64,000 nt of DNA from Monilinia fructicola (lineage: Eukaryota > Ascomycota > Leotiomycetes > Helotiales > Sclerotiniaceae), in NCBI GenBank assembly GCA_008692225.1, contig VICG01000014.1:1341001-1405000 (forward strand). The letters run 5' to 3'. Below the pieces are notes generated by a model. That model had not been told where the DNA came from. It did not search any database and saw nothing but the letters and a program-made list of their open reading frames with translations. Position numbers and translations under genes: made by a program. Positions 12,198 through 26,123 of this stretch are shown in pieces (position 1 is the stretch's first letter; every line of letters starts with the position of its first letter).

Positions 12198-14209
12198 CTA
12201 TCCGACAACATGTCCTTTCTCAGGATCTACTACACTCTCTCCGCTCTCTTCTCCAGAAAGAGCGTTCTCCTTATGCACTGCTGTTCCATCACCAATTCCA
12301 GGTTCCTTCTTTCCGACGACTCTCCCATGAGCTGCACTAGATACCCTGTGAAAGTGTTCTTCCGTATTCTCATAATCAATCAATAACTCTCCATTCTTTC
12401 CATATCTTAACGGTTGATTCTTTGCCACGCTGACTGCGCCAAACCAACTTTTTGTCTTGATGAATATTGTATCGATTTCCTCCAGGCCCCTGTACGCAGT
12501 TTCTGGATAGAAGAAATATATGACTGGCATAATGGCAGCATTGATGACAGCAAAAATGATATATGTCTTGTATCCAATTGAGTTGAAAGCAACTGGAGTG
12601 ATCATAACAACCATAAAATTGAAAATCCAGTTGGCGGACGTGGAAAGACCATTGGCTGGTGCACGAATTTTGAGAGGCACAATTTCGGCTGGATAGAGCC
12701 AAGGAATAGCAAGCCATCCAATAGCAAAGAAGGTGTTGAAGACAAAAAGGAACACGGCGGAAACAATACCAGGTCTTGAGCCACCGACATGGGTTTCAGA
12801 AAGGTAGTCCATGATAGCGAGGATGACCATACTTGCTACCATACCTACTGAACCCCATAGCATAAGATCACGACGTCCAAATCGCTCGATTGTCCAGACA
12901 GCAATGAAAGATGAAAGAAAATATTCCGTGCCGTTTGCTGCTGCGAGAATACGAGAAGTCTGGCCATCGAGACCAATGTACTTTTCGAAGATTGTAGCTG
13001 CATAATAGGTGATGAGATTGATACCAGAGATTTGTTGAAATACCTGGCTGAAATATGCGAGTACAACACGATGGAAGTTGCGTTCCGGGCCCATAGTGAA
13101 GAGATCACGATAACCATAATTGGCTGCTTCGAAGACTGTGTCTTTGATCTCCGTGAATTCAGTGTGGACGAGGTGATCATCTTCAGGAAGATCTGCAAGA
13201 GCTGAAATCACACACTTAGCCTCTGCTTCGTGCCCCTTCAGAATGAGCCAACTATGAAGTCCGTTAGATCAGTCCCCTTTGAACTTTCAGGGAAGATACT
13301 TACCGAGGAGATTCAGGAAGCTCAAGAATGAAGGCAAGTAACAAAACGGCTGGTAGAATCTGGAAAGCAATTGGGAATCTCCAAGCGACCGAGCTTGGTT
13401 CCAAGAAAGAAAATGCAAAATCAAGCCAATATGATAGGGCAATACCGCCAGTAATCATAGCACCCTCAATCATGACCATTTTTCCTCTCTTATGAGACTT
13501 CGATGTCTCAGAAGCCCATGTAGGAACGGTGCTGGTATTCATACCATTTCCAAAACCGGTGATAACGCGTCCAGCAATGAGCTGACCTAGACTAAAAGCA
13601 GATGCTTGTAGGACAGCTCCAACAATCATGATTGAAGAACCGAGGAATATCATACGACGACGACCGAGCATGTCTCCAATAAAGATGGTAATAACAGCAC
13701 CAATGAAACAACCGAGGTTGTAACTGGCCACTGATATACCTTGGATAGTGGATGTGTAATTGGATGTATCATGAACCGTATCGATTTCTGGGAACGTTGC
13801 GACGAAGGATGGTAGAGTCAACAATCCTCCCCTAAGAAATCGTAAGCTCAATCCCACAACCGCTTTGGGCGAATCACGATCGAATTCTCCTAGATAACTT
13901 ACATTACACCTTGGTCATAACCAAAAAGACTACCGAACGGTTAGCTGTGGATATTCATTACCCAATTCAAAATCGGAAAAACATCGGAAAAGGTAAGGTC
14001 AAGGTCTTCGATGTGGTGTTGTACCCACCCCCACCTTTTCTCCAGAACCTTCTCCAGAAAAACTTGTACAAGTGGATACAGTACATGATGCGTTGTGATG
14101 AGGAAACTGAGGGAAAGAATACTTACGCAAAATCCAATCCAGCAATCGTGGTGACCGCGAGGTTCAGTCGTTGGCCCTTGAGACCGAAATATCTTCCGCC
14201 GCCAGCCAT
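12198..14209 (-). CDS. MFS sugar transporter
   Basis: A proton-coupled or facilitative sugar porter of the plasma membrane. Exons on the minus strand are 14127..14209, 13903..13929 (27 nt), 13304..13831 and 12198..13251, giving 563 residues. All introns are GT-AG and the frame is intact. Seen: N-terminal RYFGLKGQRLNLAVTTIAG and GYDQGVMGGLLT in helix 1, GDMLGRRR in loop 2-3, PESPRWLIL after helix 6, QQISGINLITYY in helix 7, RFGRRDLMLWG in loop 8-9, and YPETAYRGLEEID after helix 12. These are the sugar-porter signatures. The cytosolic tail of about 80 residues is hydrophilic. The substrate cannot be read from sequence; it resembles the broad fungal hexose/lactose-permease-like group. The 27-nt exon encodes the GYDQG segment. 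Confidence 0.94.
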
Positions 14210-17200
14210 ATCTGCGGTTTTCTTGTTTCTGAACGTAAAAATGCCGGCGTACAAATTTAGAAAACCCAGAAGTCCGATGTAGGATACTTGTTTATCAGAT
14301 CATCTACCACTCTATCCTCGCACGACAATGAGTACACGAAAATGAAAGGAAGTAATGTAGCACTCACGAACGAAAACTGAACGAGAAACAAAAAATCAAC
14401 AGCAGATCTTCTCATTCTTATATACATATGCACGTAAGGAAGTAACCAGAATCTGCACGGCAAGCGGATTGTCCATCGTTGTATTTACACTGCACAATGC
14501 AGCTGGAGGATGAGCGTTAACATTTCAGGAAGGTAATAGCAGATCCCTCGTACATCTCACCAAAATACATGAAGCAGTCACCTGAAGTAAGCATATGCAT
14601 CTCGATAGAAAAGATACCCAAGTGCCGGGAAAAGATACTTCCAGTTTGATTCAGTTAAGTGCGTTGAAGCTTGCCATTCCAAGGTTGTATCCGCATCACC
14701 TTGGTTACAGTGACAAAAACCTGGAGACCCCACATATCATGATTCAAACACAACCTAAGCGTGATCATAAGATTTCTGTATTTTGGATCCTACTCCACAC
14801 GAAGTATCGACCAACTTTGGTAAGATTGAGTTTCTCTGGGGATTTTCTGACTAAACAAATTTGGAATACCTGCCACTTGTGTACAAGCACTGGAGGAATA
14901 TTGCTCTTAAGCCCAGAATGACATCAGTTGTGAAGATCTCCCCTTGCATGCTGACCAAAGCCCATTGTAGCGCTTATATATAAGCGCTACCTAAACAGGT
15001 AAGCCGGAGCTGGTGTGGAGGAAAGTCTAATGACTCAGCGTTGATATTCCGAGGTTGTTCGTGAGATTTCCATATCAGAAACTGACTTCAGCTTGGAAGT
15101 CGGCAGTCCCATTGGCTGTGGCAGTTAACAATGGTAATTATTGCCTTCAGTCTGGAAGTAACTTCATAATATTCTCAGTTCAATCCCAATATGATCTGGA
15201 GTCACTGTTTACCATTTCTAAAGGACCGCCACTCTGCTGCATTGATTTAGCATGAGACAACAATTACAATTCTCCAATCCAACAAATACTCTACAACTCC
15301 TTGCAACGCTCTTCTATTCAAACAACCGCCGCCATAAACAAAAACTCATATAAAGAGATTGCTTGGCCCTCGGTTATGGAGAGTACACAAGAACCATGAT
15401 GAGTCCAGTTGACTTTTGCGAAATGACTCTTGAGCCTGATACTCAAAACTATATATTGTGCCATATTAATCGTCACACCACAACCAGAAATCCAGATTTT
15501 AGTTCTGGCGTCCAAGGGATTGGATCTGATTGTCACAGCCGATCCATAGGCATAGATCAGCAAGCCCTATACCGGTAATTTCACCAACAAATGGCGAGAA
15601 CGAAAAGTAGCAATGCTGGGTATATTATTTAAAAAACGGCAATCTGTATGCCATGATGGTTCGACATAGCAGAGTCCAGTCATGGGAGTAAATGGCTAAT
15701 ATTCTTCAAACTTCAGTAGCGGTATCGGAGCTCCCCGATGTTGCATTTCGTGCATAACTAATGATACCAGGATAATTATAGGTTCGGGTACCAACCGTTG
15801 GGGGCTCCCGGGTGTGGATTGTACCGTAGCCATCAGGTAAAATGAAACTCTTTCATCTTTTTGTAGACTTGGTGGCTAGGTTCGAGTGTAGACTACCACC
15901 CCGTCACCTAGTATAATGTAAGCAATATATTTTGGATGGCTTGTAAGGGCAGTAGACCTTATTTCTTATCATCGCAGACACTAAGTAGCGAAGAGTTCAG
16001 AATCAAAGTCTCCTCTTCTCATAGGATACATGTTGATGATACATGTTGATGATATATGTTGATGACCCAGTCATGGTTGAAGAAAAGTCTGTTTGTAGCC
16101 AAACTAGCTGAATCTAGATTGTCTTCGACATGATCTTGAAATTTTAGTTTTGACCATAGCACTTGCCGGTATCTTCTTCGTTTTTCAAATTACTCATTTT
16201 TCTCCTCTATAGTCAACTCCGTTTGTAATTCTATGTCTGTGGAAGGTCTCGCCCCCACAATCAATGATATTTATCGCAGTAGGGACCTCTCGTGAGGAAA
16301 CGAGGAAGCCTTATGACCCGTGCTCTTCATACACAAGGAACTCATCTGCCCAAGCAGCATATTCACAGACGATGCTCTCGTCTCCAGCAGAGTAAATACC
16401 TAACTCAGTGGGTTGTGTGGTTGAAAAGTTTCGTTGCATAGTTGATGCTGTTGCGGCCAAATTCAATGACCCGGGAACAGCTTCCACTAGACTTGAACCT
16501 GGGAATCTCCGTTAGAAAAACAAGACATCAAACGAGAGTTCTCATTGTTTTGCCGATGAGCTCACTATGATTTATTCTCATGTATCCGTAAATCATCTCA
16601 ACAAGACTCTAGCATGAGTAAAGTGTGTAGTAGTAGTAGTCAAGCTAGAGGCCACAGAGGATTCATTCTGAGCTCCCAGAAAGTTCTTGGAGACGTGCAG
16701 CAAGCTATATTTGGCGGAACGATGAGAGTGTATGATACAGTATTGGGTTTCTGTGCTTGGAATGAGAATTCGACTTCACTCGTTGGAAGATGAGGTGTAA
16801 TATAATATTCAAGAGTGAGTCTATCTGAGTATCAGGGCACCCATGAATCGCTTGTCTTGTTGGTTGATATGACTTCTCAAAATCAATAGCTAGGTATTGT
16901 CATTTCAATGTTCATACAGGTCGCATGCATTTGACCAAACCGCCGCTTAAATAAAAAGCAGCATTTCCCATCACTCAGTTCAAATTCACTTCGACTCCCT
17001 CCGTCCCCAAAACAAACAAACAACCAACCACAAGACACCGTCGCGCCCCACCATACCCTCTCCCTCCTCCCTCGCCCTTTCCCCAAAAATCAACCTCAAA
17101 ACCCCAAAAGCAAAAACCTAGCCCGCGACGGGCGAGGGAAAATCCCGGATGGGATTTTATTATCGTAATGGCGTTTTTTTCGTCTGCGGGGTTTGCGTCG

Positions 17201-18803
17201 ACCACTTTTCATCCTCCTCTTAAACACAGTTTGACCTGACCAACTGACCTAAGTTGGATGCCTGCCGTGTTTTGATGGAAGTATGGAAGTCTTTTGGGTA
17301 TATATTAGGAAGTGTGGTTTTCAGATGTATGTGCTTTGTTCGTGGTGCGCTACTTTTGTTGTGTAAGTCATCATGGTTGCCAGCTAGTATTCACTCTGAG
17401 GACTTGTGTTCGATCGTGGAGATAGAATTACTGGTGACACACTTTCATATCAAGCTTGGTTGGTATTGGGTGATGCACCTTTTGAGGTCTTGCAGATGAG
17501 CAGGTTGGGTCTCAAGCGCAAACCCACGGTATATGTAATAGATTAAGCTATAAATAAGAGCAAATAGGGGAGACTCATACTCCATGCGGCCATTTTCTAG
17601 TGCTAGACAATGGGTTGAAGACCTTATTCAAGGGCTTCCGTTCTATCAAACATCGAAAGGACTTTGAGCACGCTGACCAGCTCGGCGCTCACAGACAGAC
17701 AATGAACATAATGGCTTCGATCTTGTGTTTCCAGTACGCTGAGGTTCTAATATACTGCTCCCAGGAGAACCTTCTCTTGAACCAGCTATGACAACCCCCC
17801 GGATCACTGTAATCCTTCTATTAACTTCGACTCTGCCAGCACAATTGAGTTGAATTGTTATTCTGTTATCCCCCGTGCTGCTTTATTGGATCAAACGAGT
17901 AGCTGGGCCCTTCAAAGATCATTCCGTTATCACAAAGGGTATCTAGTGTCCTAGATCATGGGCGGGATCCAAATGAAGATAAAAAACCGGCGTTCTTTAT
18001 TTATGAGCTGTTTACCAAATCATTAGGCATTATGTTTCGTTAAAAGCATATCTATATGCCAATAGTAGACAAAAAAGAGGACTCACGCCGACCATCGTAG
18101 CGCGCCTCTTCCAGAGCCGTCAAGAAGCACCCAGTAAGCCGATGTGACAATGGGTCATATCTTCGATTTCTATATCTCATTCTAGGTGCTTGCCATAAGC
18201 CAAAGGTTGCCTCTGTTTGAGGCTGTAAATATATTACTCAAATGTAGGTCGCAGATAAAAGGGAAATCGAAAGAGATATTGGATAGTAACCACGTGAAGT
18301 ACATATCACACACCACACACCACAATGCTCAGAGCACCGTGGGAGCTCAATATTTGCGACTGGCGATGGCTTCAAGGTATTATTTGTCCTCAGCCATTTG
18401 CGAATCTGGTTTTGTATCCTGTCAATAGCACAGCATGTCTACCAGCAATGAGTAAAATACATATCAATTCGACTATTCAAAATTTTTGTAAACTCTCAAT
18501 CCCAGCTTAAGTGGCATAAATCAACCATGAGAGGAAAGAGATCACCCCCTCAACGTAATCCGCTTGAGGAGCAGCAAATCCCGAATTCCGAACTTCGCAA
18601 AAGAACACACGAGACGAGACAGGGAAAACGCTAGACCGGCGACTCAATCGTGACGACAACTTTTGGTTTGAATGAGAAATGTGCGCGGCTCAAATCCCTG
18701 CAACATAAGTTCTACACTTATACACCTCGATGGTAAACCGGCAAGATTGGCCGATGTATAAGCAAGCACCTTGATGCTTTGTTTGCTAACTCATGCCTTC
18801 AGT
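14210..18803. other. Gene-poor block upstream of the sugar transporter
   Basis: 4.6 kb with no supportable gene on either strand; open frames are short and lack domain character. A TGATGATACATGT-type repeat lies near 16025-16065. No inverted terminal repeats or transposase remnants were recognised. Confidence 0.55.
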
Positions 18804-19235
18804 TCATGCCCTAGATCCCTTCCTTTGGGCTTCTATATTCCCCGAACCTCCCTTCTCCACTTCTCTCTTACTACTCCCTTCCTCCCCCTTACTAACCACC
18901 CCCTCCCCCTTCTCCACAAAAGACTCCAAAGCCCAAATACCCTGTCTCCGAGACCCGCCAAAAATCCTCAAATTCTGTTCCTTCGTCAACGCGCGTCCAC
19001 TCTGCTCCTGCCCGGCAAAAGCCCTCCACATCATACCCAAATGTGCCCAAGCATTTTCCTCCAAATCGCACAGCGGCGTCATGGTCAAGAGCCCTCCCAA
19101 CGCGTTGCCATAGTCTTTCCTGACCATGCCCTGCCAACACTCGTAATCATCAGTCTCAACATCAAGCTCGTAGTCGCCGTCGCTCCAAACGCTTCGACAA
19201 TTGGCTAGGAGGGTTTCCCCTCTGTTGGACGCCAT
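18804..19235 (-). CDS. Small hypothetical protein
   Basis: A 143-residue frame starting MASNRGETLLANC. An in-frame upstream ATG would add 47 residues, but that leader is Thr/His/Pro-rich and looks like untranslated sequence, so the inner ATG is preferred. Residues 1-100 are compact and globular in composition, with acidic and Trp-containing segments (DYECWQGMVRKDYGNALGG, ENAWAHLGMMWRAFAG). The last 40 residues are Lys/Glu/Gly/Ser-rich and probably disordered. No family is recognised. The first 100 residues look too complex to be a chance frame. No intron is needed. Confidence 0.5.
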   Translation of the reverse strand: MASNRGETLLANCRSVWSDGDYELDVETDDYECWQGMVRKDYGNALGGLLTMTPLCDLEENAWAHLGMMWRAFAGQEQSGRALTKEQNLRIFGGSRRQGIWALESFVEKGEGVVSKGEEGSSKREVEKGGSGNIEAQRKGSRA

Positions 19236-19848
19236 GTTGAGCGTGGTATGGATGTGTGTGAGAGTGAGTTGTTGGTCGAGTTGGAGAGGTGGAGGGTTTG
19301 AGGCAGGACGAGCTGGCTTCGAGAATGTATTGTGTGTTATTCTCCAAGGTAGGATAATATTAGGTTGATGGTGCATTCATTGGAAACATAAGTCGACTTT
19401 TTGGATCATAAATCACTCCCTTTTGTGTTCAGGTATTGACATCCGTCGATGCTAAATATAAAACGAAGGAGCTCTTTTGAAGATCCAAACTAACTTCTAT
19501 TGGGGAGCTTCGAGATGCAATATTCTGGTGGTCGATAGATGACCAACTTGTTGTTTATGATATTGTTCTTGAGAAAGAGGAGAAATTCTGAGGAAATGAG
19601 GGATAGGGTATCACAAGCTCTCTATGAATCACTATGCAGTGCAACTAAAGTCTACGCACAACCTTATTTGACAATCTTTATTGGTAGCCTTTGGTCTATA
19701 GATGGATCTTTTTTATCAACCTCTTCTTTCCTTAACGCGTTTGCAATTTGACCAGATTGATAGAATTTTTCAAATCACAAACGCCATTTCTCGTCATAAT
19801 CGTAACAAATGTCCTAACTCTATCCATCGCCTCCATAAGTACACAGAT
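19236..19848. other. Intergenic
   Basis: Separates the small hypothetical gene's 5' end from the helicase stop codon. No gene or notable repeat is seen. Confidence 0.55.
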
Positions 19849-22800
19849 CTAAGCCCAGATGGCCCTAAATTTCTCGTCAAACTCAGTCTTTAACTTTCTA
19901 AATGCCCGATAAACTGTCATTAACTTTTGATACTCATCGTCGTCCGTCACTCCCGCACCACTCTCTCTTTCCTTTTCTAGATAATCCTCCTCAGCGGCCA
20001 ATCTATCCTCACCCGCGTCCCAATCATCTACTACCTTCTTTCTACGAACCGGCTGATATGGTTGAAGCTCGCTAGATGGCGCAGAAATAGTCTGGGGAAT
20101 TGCATCCTCGGCCATTTTCTCATCATTCTCGTTCTCGACGGAGTCGCCCGCTCCCATGACATCCAGAAGTTCTGCATCAGTATCCTGACCCAAGCCGAGA
20201 TGTAAGGCAAGGGAGGTAGCAATTGTAGCTAGCACCATAGAGAAATCGTTAAGTACGAACCAGACGTCTGATTTGCGGATACCGTTAGCGTCCTCGAGAG
20301 GCTGCAAAGAACCGTGCTTGTAAAAATCGAGGAGATATGAGTTTAGTGGTGATCTTGTCTCATCGGGGTGAAGCTCAAGATGGGGAATAACAGCTGCTTC
20401 AAGGAAGACGCCTTCGCGAGTGGAGCTGCAAAGATCTTCGATGGTAGTAAATGAATCACCTAGCCCGCTAAGAGAAACGAATGGCGACCTCGCATGCGCA
20501 GAGGGCAACGAAGGAAGGAGGTCGATGCCAGTGTTACCATTGATCGTGCTTGCTTCTTTTGGTCCAACTGGGCTTTGAGTGAATGGCAAAGCGTGTTCAT
20601 CTTCAGTAATGTGCTGCTCAGCAAATGTTTTCACGTATGTCGAAAACATCTCTAAAGTGCTCTTGTTATGGCCTCGGAGTATATTAGCTGCATCTTCCGG
20701 CATAGGCTCAAGATATACATTCGATGGCGAGCGGTGTATCTTCTCTGCCTCTTCAGGGTCATCGACTTCTCTAACAACTCGACGACCAAAAAGATGACTC
20801 AATACGAGAACCATTGTACGAAGTACGTCTTCGGAGTTGGTATCGATATCTGCACAGAGCTTATGGAAGTATTTCCCATTGAGAAGAGCTGACACCCATT
20901 AGATTAGCTCATATAATACAATCAGATGCAATAGAAGGCCACTTACCATGAAATGCAAAACTTGAATTCTCCGTGAAGTATAGATGTGAAACACAACTAG
21001 TAAAGTTGACAGGCTCACCCCCTGGACCAAGAAGTGCATTGCGTCGCAAGTACTCTATAGAGAATCTTAGGTGGTGGAGGACTTGCTCTTTGAAACTTTC
21101 ACCACCAAGGTACAGTCTAGGCTGAGAAAGAAGGGAGTTGATAGCTCTAACAGCATATGGCGAGTTTTTAGAGTCGTTCAAGAGGGTGAACAGTCGCAAT
21201 ACCAATGTAGTCGTGATTGGAAAATGACCAGTAAGCTCGGGGAGTCGAGAGCTGAGAAGTCGGCTTGCTCGCTCTCTAGAGACACCCTGGAATACAACGT
21301 TTCCGAGTAGATCGAAACCACGACGACCAGAACGACCTGCAGCTTGACGAAAATTCAAAGCAGTCAAGAACACTGAGTCTCCTGAAAAGACAACTGTTGC
21401 GCAAGGCATGTTGATACCCAAACTGAGTGTGCCGGTTGCGATGACAACCCTCAAGAAACCTTTACGGAACAACATTTCCACGCATTGGCGGTACTTTCGG
21501 TTCATACCGGCATGATGGACGCCTATGCCTCTTCTCAACAAGTCGATTAGGTCCTCCCTAATTTCTTTCCGACGTAGTTGTCGAATGAACCCATCAAGTT
21601 CTTCTTTTTGTAAACGTTTCGGATCAGCAAACGAGAAATCAGCTTGCGGGGCACTCGGATCAAAAAGATCATAGAACGAAGATCCATCTGTTGCATCCTC
21701 ACGCATTCGGTCCATCTTTGATCCACCATCATCATCTTGATTGGTCTTTTTGGAGGGTTTGGCAGGTTTACGACCTTTCTTTGCCTTCATTTCCTGGTAC
21801 TTTTCATATCCGTCCATCAACTTTTTCCAGGCCGAGCCTTTCTTCCATTGTTCTTCGGCTTGGACCAATTGGTTCAATAGAGTGTTCGCAATGCTCTCAC
21901 AAGCAGCTCGGTCGTAGTTGAACAATATAGCTGGCAGCGCACGACGTTTGTGCAATTGATAAAGTAATGGTAGAGTCGTAGCTTGGAGATTCAATGGGTC
22001 GATGAGCTCGGTTGAAGAATCGGATGAGCTGTTGATCTGGACGTCATTCTTAATCTCAACATCCCGGGGGGTCAACTCCTTTACCACATTGGCGAATTGC
22101 GGTGGACACTCTGCCATCCATTGAAGCAATACTTGCTTTAGGCTCTTTTCCCATGCGAAAATATCTGCTTTTCTTATACAGGGTGGAAGTGTCTGTTCTG
22201 GATTCAGTGATTTGGGGACGCTGTACTCCTTGCTCTGGTGTTTGACCATGGCTTTGTATAAAGACAGACAATCCCGAGGTTCAAGTGCAAGGTCCTCGGG
22301 CATTCCTCTTGACGGGTCAATCAACGAAGCAATTGGATGAAATGCTTGAAATCCTTGTAAGCCATCAAGACCAAGGCCTAGCCCGAAGGAATCTCCAAGA
22401 CCTTCGAATTGAAATGTCTGGGGTGGCTCGTAAAGAAATTTCCGCAAGTCAGAGTATCTGGTTGAATGTTTAATCATCTTCAACTCAGACCCATTTGCTT
22501 TTTGGGTTTCTCCTAGCCAATCAGCAAACTGTTCCGGGTTGCCTACAGTTGCAGAAAGAGCGATTATTGGGCATGGAGCTAATAACAAGAGCTGCTCCCA
22601 TACCACGCCATCTTCGGATTGGCCAATTGAATGGATTTCATCAAAAATGATACGCTTCACTCTTGGGGCCCATGACTTTGCATTTGTTGGTGATAGAAGC
22701 ATAATCTGAAGAATATGAGGCACAGTGACGAGTATTTGGCAACCCGTAGAATTATTCACACGATAATCTCTGGTATGAATAGCCCATACTCCCTTACCGG

Positions 22801-25800
22801 CCTGGGGGAATCTCTTAGAAAATCGACCTAAAAATCAATACTGTCAGTGGTTACGCTTTACGATTTTAATGGGAGGAAAGGGATTCGATTAGTCTATCCT
22901 TGCGATATGAAGAACATATGTTTGTGATGATTATAAGGAAAAGAGGAAGGAATAGGAGACGAGGCGTAAGACGTGATGATGCTTACCTTGAACCTCAGCA
23001 GCGATTTGATTGACAAGTGCTTTCGTGGGTGCAACATAGACCAAAACTCCATCGTTGTCAGCTCGTAGAATCTGTTCCATAGCATAGAAACTGATGAATG
23101 TTTTACCAGCCGAGGTTGGCGCCACGACAAACACACTTTTATCAGCGTCCAGCTGATCGAGCACATCTCTCTGCCAACCATCGGGAATAAAACTGGAAAC
23201 ACGAGGGTCTGGTTTTGCATCAAGCATTCTGTCCATGTATGGACCACAATGTTCGAGCTGAAATTCTGATTGCGAGATATCAATCTTCAACGACAAAGTC
23301 GGGGGCGGATACTTGAAAGTAAAAGATAGCTTGCGATCAGCGCCGACAACTTTTGGCGAAGAGAAAACATCCGAGATGCCAACTAATTTGCAGATCTTCT
23401 CGACGTGCTGAATAATCTCTTTTGTGACCGGCGCACTAGTAGTGCATATAGATCTTACAGTTGTCCAAATCAATGCAACCACATGGTAACCACTCTTTTT
23501 CTTATTCTCCTTGCAGTAACTGGCCCACCAAGACAATAGGCATTGGAGTATGTAAGTGTTAACATCTGCTTCCAGGATCTTTGTTCTGGGTCCGTCAAGA
23601 TTGTTTGAGATATTGTTTGGCTCGAAGGTAGCGGTTTTCGTCATGGGAAATCAAATCGAGGTCCTTCATTATCATAGACCAAGCGAGGAAGGCTTTGTCA
23701 ATCTCTGTATCTCCTTTCTTTTCCAAGTTTGCAGCACGGATCTGATCAGCAGCTGACATACCACCACCCTTCTTAGTACCTTTCTTAGCATTGGACCCAG
23801 GCTTCTTATTCTATAGGGTCTGTCAGCTCAATTCCATTGGTCGTGGGCAAGAAATAAATACATCATTTGCAGCTTCTTTTTTCGATTTAGCTGCTGTCTT
23901 TTCCACTTTACTGGCCTTCGCTGGCTTTTCTTCCGCAACTTTCGATAATTGCTTTGGCCCAGTGACAATAGTTTCCGGCTCTAGAGCTTTACCCTTTGCG
24001 CCTGTCAGACTTGCGGCATACGATGTCATTTCACTCATGTAAAATTGATTCGTTCGAAGAGGGTTACTGTGAACTTGTTAGCACCTACCGATAAATGCAC
24101 AGAAGGATATCAGAGGTATACGAGTTTGAAGGAACGTTACCTACCGCCATTTGGAGACTTTCTGTGCCGGAAGGGCTTTTGTGACAAGCGGTTTCTTGTG
24201 ATTATGCCAATGACTTGTCTCTCTGTACAGCTTCATTGTACCAAACTGCGTGGATAAAGATGTGTCTGTCTTAATGTGGATACACTGCAGATGTTTGTTG
24301 AAGACGGCATTGGTGAAGGGTAAAACTGTAAGCTCCTCCGAGCCTGAATCAGAGTCTTCGCATTCTGCAATTTCAGCAAATTCCAAATCAGGGCTTCCTT
24401 CCAAGGAAAGATCTTGATTTGAAAGATCTCTAGTCAGATTGCAAAGCACCACCCACTCATTCTGAATTGGCTCAGGAAAGGATTCTAAAGATTTGTCGCA
24501 CATAGTTTGAATGATGACACGGAATAACCGGCCATCGACAAGATCATGAGAATCTCTTTGAATATTGTTAGTTTCAATAAATTTATACCATGTCGGATTA
24601 TCCAGAATAGCCTGAGCTGTGTCTGCAAATAAAGACAAGAAACTAGTAACTTCTGTCTCAAAGTCCTCGTCAAATTCGATAGATGGAAATCGACGCTTTG
24701 AAAGAGGGATTTGGTTAAGAATAACGCTGTGTAATATGAGAGCGGAAGTAAAGAAAGTCTGGGACGCATTTTGTTCCAGAATATGGGAAGCAGAAAGAAC
24801 TGCAAAATATGATCTTTCAGTCAACTGCTCCTTTGCCGACACTGCAGATAACTTTTGAATAACTTCATCTTCAATAGATGTTGTCCTTTCAGAACTGTCG
24901 GATTGTAATCCTTCGGCAAAGTCTAAACGAGCTTGCTTAATGTCCTCGGCGTACGTAGAGTTCATTAGCAGCTTGCGCTGGCTTGAAACAGTCATGCTTT
25001 CCACGATCATCGTAAAAACCTTTGAGTCTCTGAACTCTATGCGGTTGATCAGAGCAACATTGAGTTTGAGGGAATTGAAATACCAAATCATCCCTCGGAG
25101 AATGTTCTTGGCATCTTTCGACGAGCGTGGTTTTTTGGCTGTGGCCGCCCCGTCATGCGACATGACAAAGTGGATTGGCGTGACATGGAGATAATTGGAG
25201 AATTCTTCACTCCCCAGCGAAGGGAAAGTGTTGACCACGATATCTGGGTGTGATTGAGGAAGTCTATAGTGTAGATGCTGTCTGATCGCTGTCCGAGCGA
25301 AGAGGTATCGACCTCGGTGTGAGGAGTTTACTCCAGGCGGTACACATAATTGCCGATTATCTACCAACACGATTAGAGATGTCCATGGGTTGAATATCCA
25401 AGATTATTCGTCACTATGATTTGCGTATGTACAACATTATATGAAAAAATGAACGGTGGTAGAGTGTTCAGGATGGTGTTTGACAACAAGTGAAGAATGG
25501 AGATGGTGCGAATTGGCATAGGTTTCCATAGGAGATCACATACCTTCGAAGAATGCAATATGGAAGTTGCAATGTCTCTTAACTAGATTCTGAAGGAATC
25601 GTTCTACTACATACACAGCATGAAGTAATTGAAATCCATCTGATATCGTTAGCTCATTTGTCTTTTGCGAAATGAAATTGAAGCCGGTGGGAATGTTTCT
25701 GGTGCCCTCATGAGCCCTCCATGGACTTCAAGTGATGAATGACATGGGAGCCTTCATTCAGTCAAGGTTTGACGTTAAGGTTACACATCATCAGGTGCTG

Positions 25801-26123
25801 ACGGCAACTATAAGCGTGTAAAATCCCCGATATGAAATTCTCCGTATACGTGAGAACCACTCAAGAACCACCCACATCAATCAATCAAACAGCAAAAGCA
25901 TCAATAGAAGAACAGAGAATATCTTACTTTGAAAATCGATCCTTTCATCTGCGAAACATTCTCTGAGCAAAGAGTCTCCCTCAACAAGAAACAGCTCTTT
26001 CCCAGCATAATCCCCAACCAGGTCAATCCACATCGGACGAGTCTCATCATACCAACTCAAAATAGAATTCGGAACCTGAGTTGTCCCGTGCACCTCCATC
26101 ACGACCCCATCGGAAGTAGCCAT
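19849..26123 (-). CDS. DDX60-like Ski2-family DExH-box RNA helicase (one frame break)
   Basis: A very large helicase related to vertebrate DDX60 and its fungal homologues. Exons on the minus strand are 25928..26123, 25544..25639, 24145..25360, 23862..24066, 22987..23810, 20947..22827 and 19849..20888. All splice sites are GT-AG, and phases agree if one surplus base near 23603 is discounted, giving about 1,818 residues. Seen: an N-terminal family-specific region; Walker A APTSAGKT near residue 806; DEIH box near 907; SATVGN (motif III); a C-terminal helicase domain with GVHHAGM, ATGTLSLGINMP and QAAGRSGRRGFD (motif VI); then a helical C-terminal region. In animals DDX60 is linked to antiviral RNA sensing and ribosome-associated decay; its role in fungi is unclear. 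Near 23603 the frame moves by +1 without any GT donor, most simply a consensus over-call in an AAA run. Confidence 0.88.

Noticed and set aside
14210..18803. Possible transposon or repeat-mutated island
   Set aside because: No terminal repeats, target duplications or transposase/reverse transcriptase fragments were seen; base-composition analysis could not be run.
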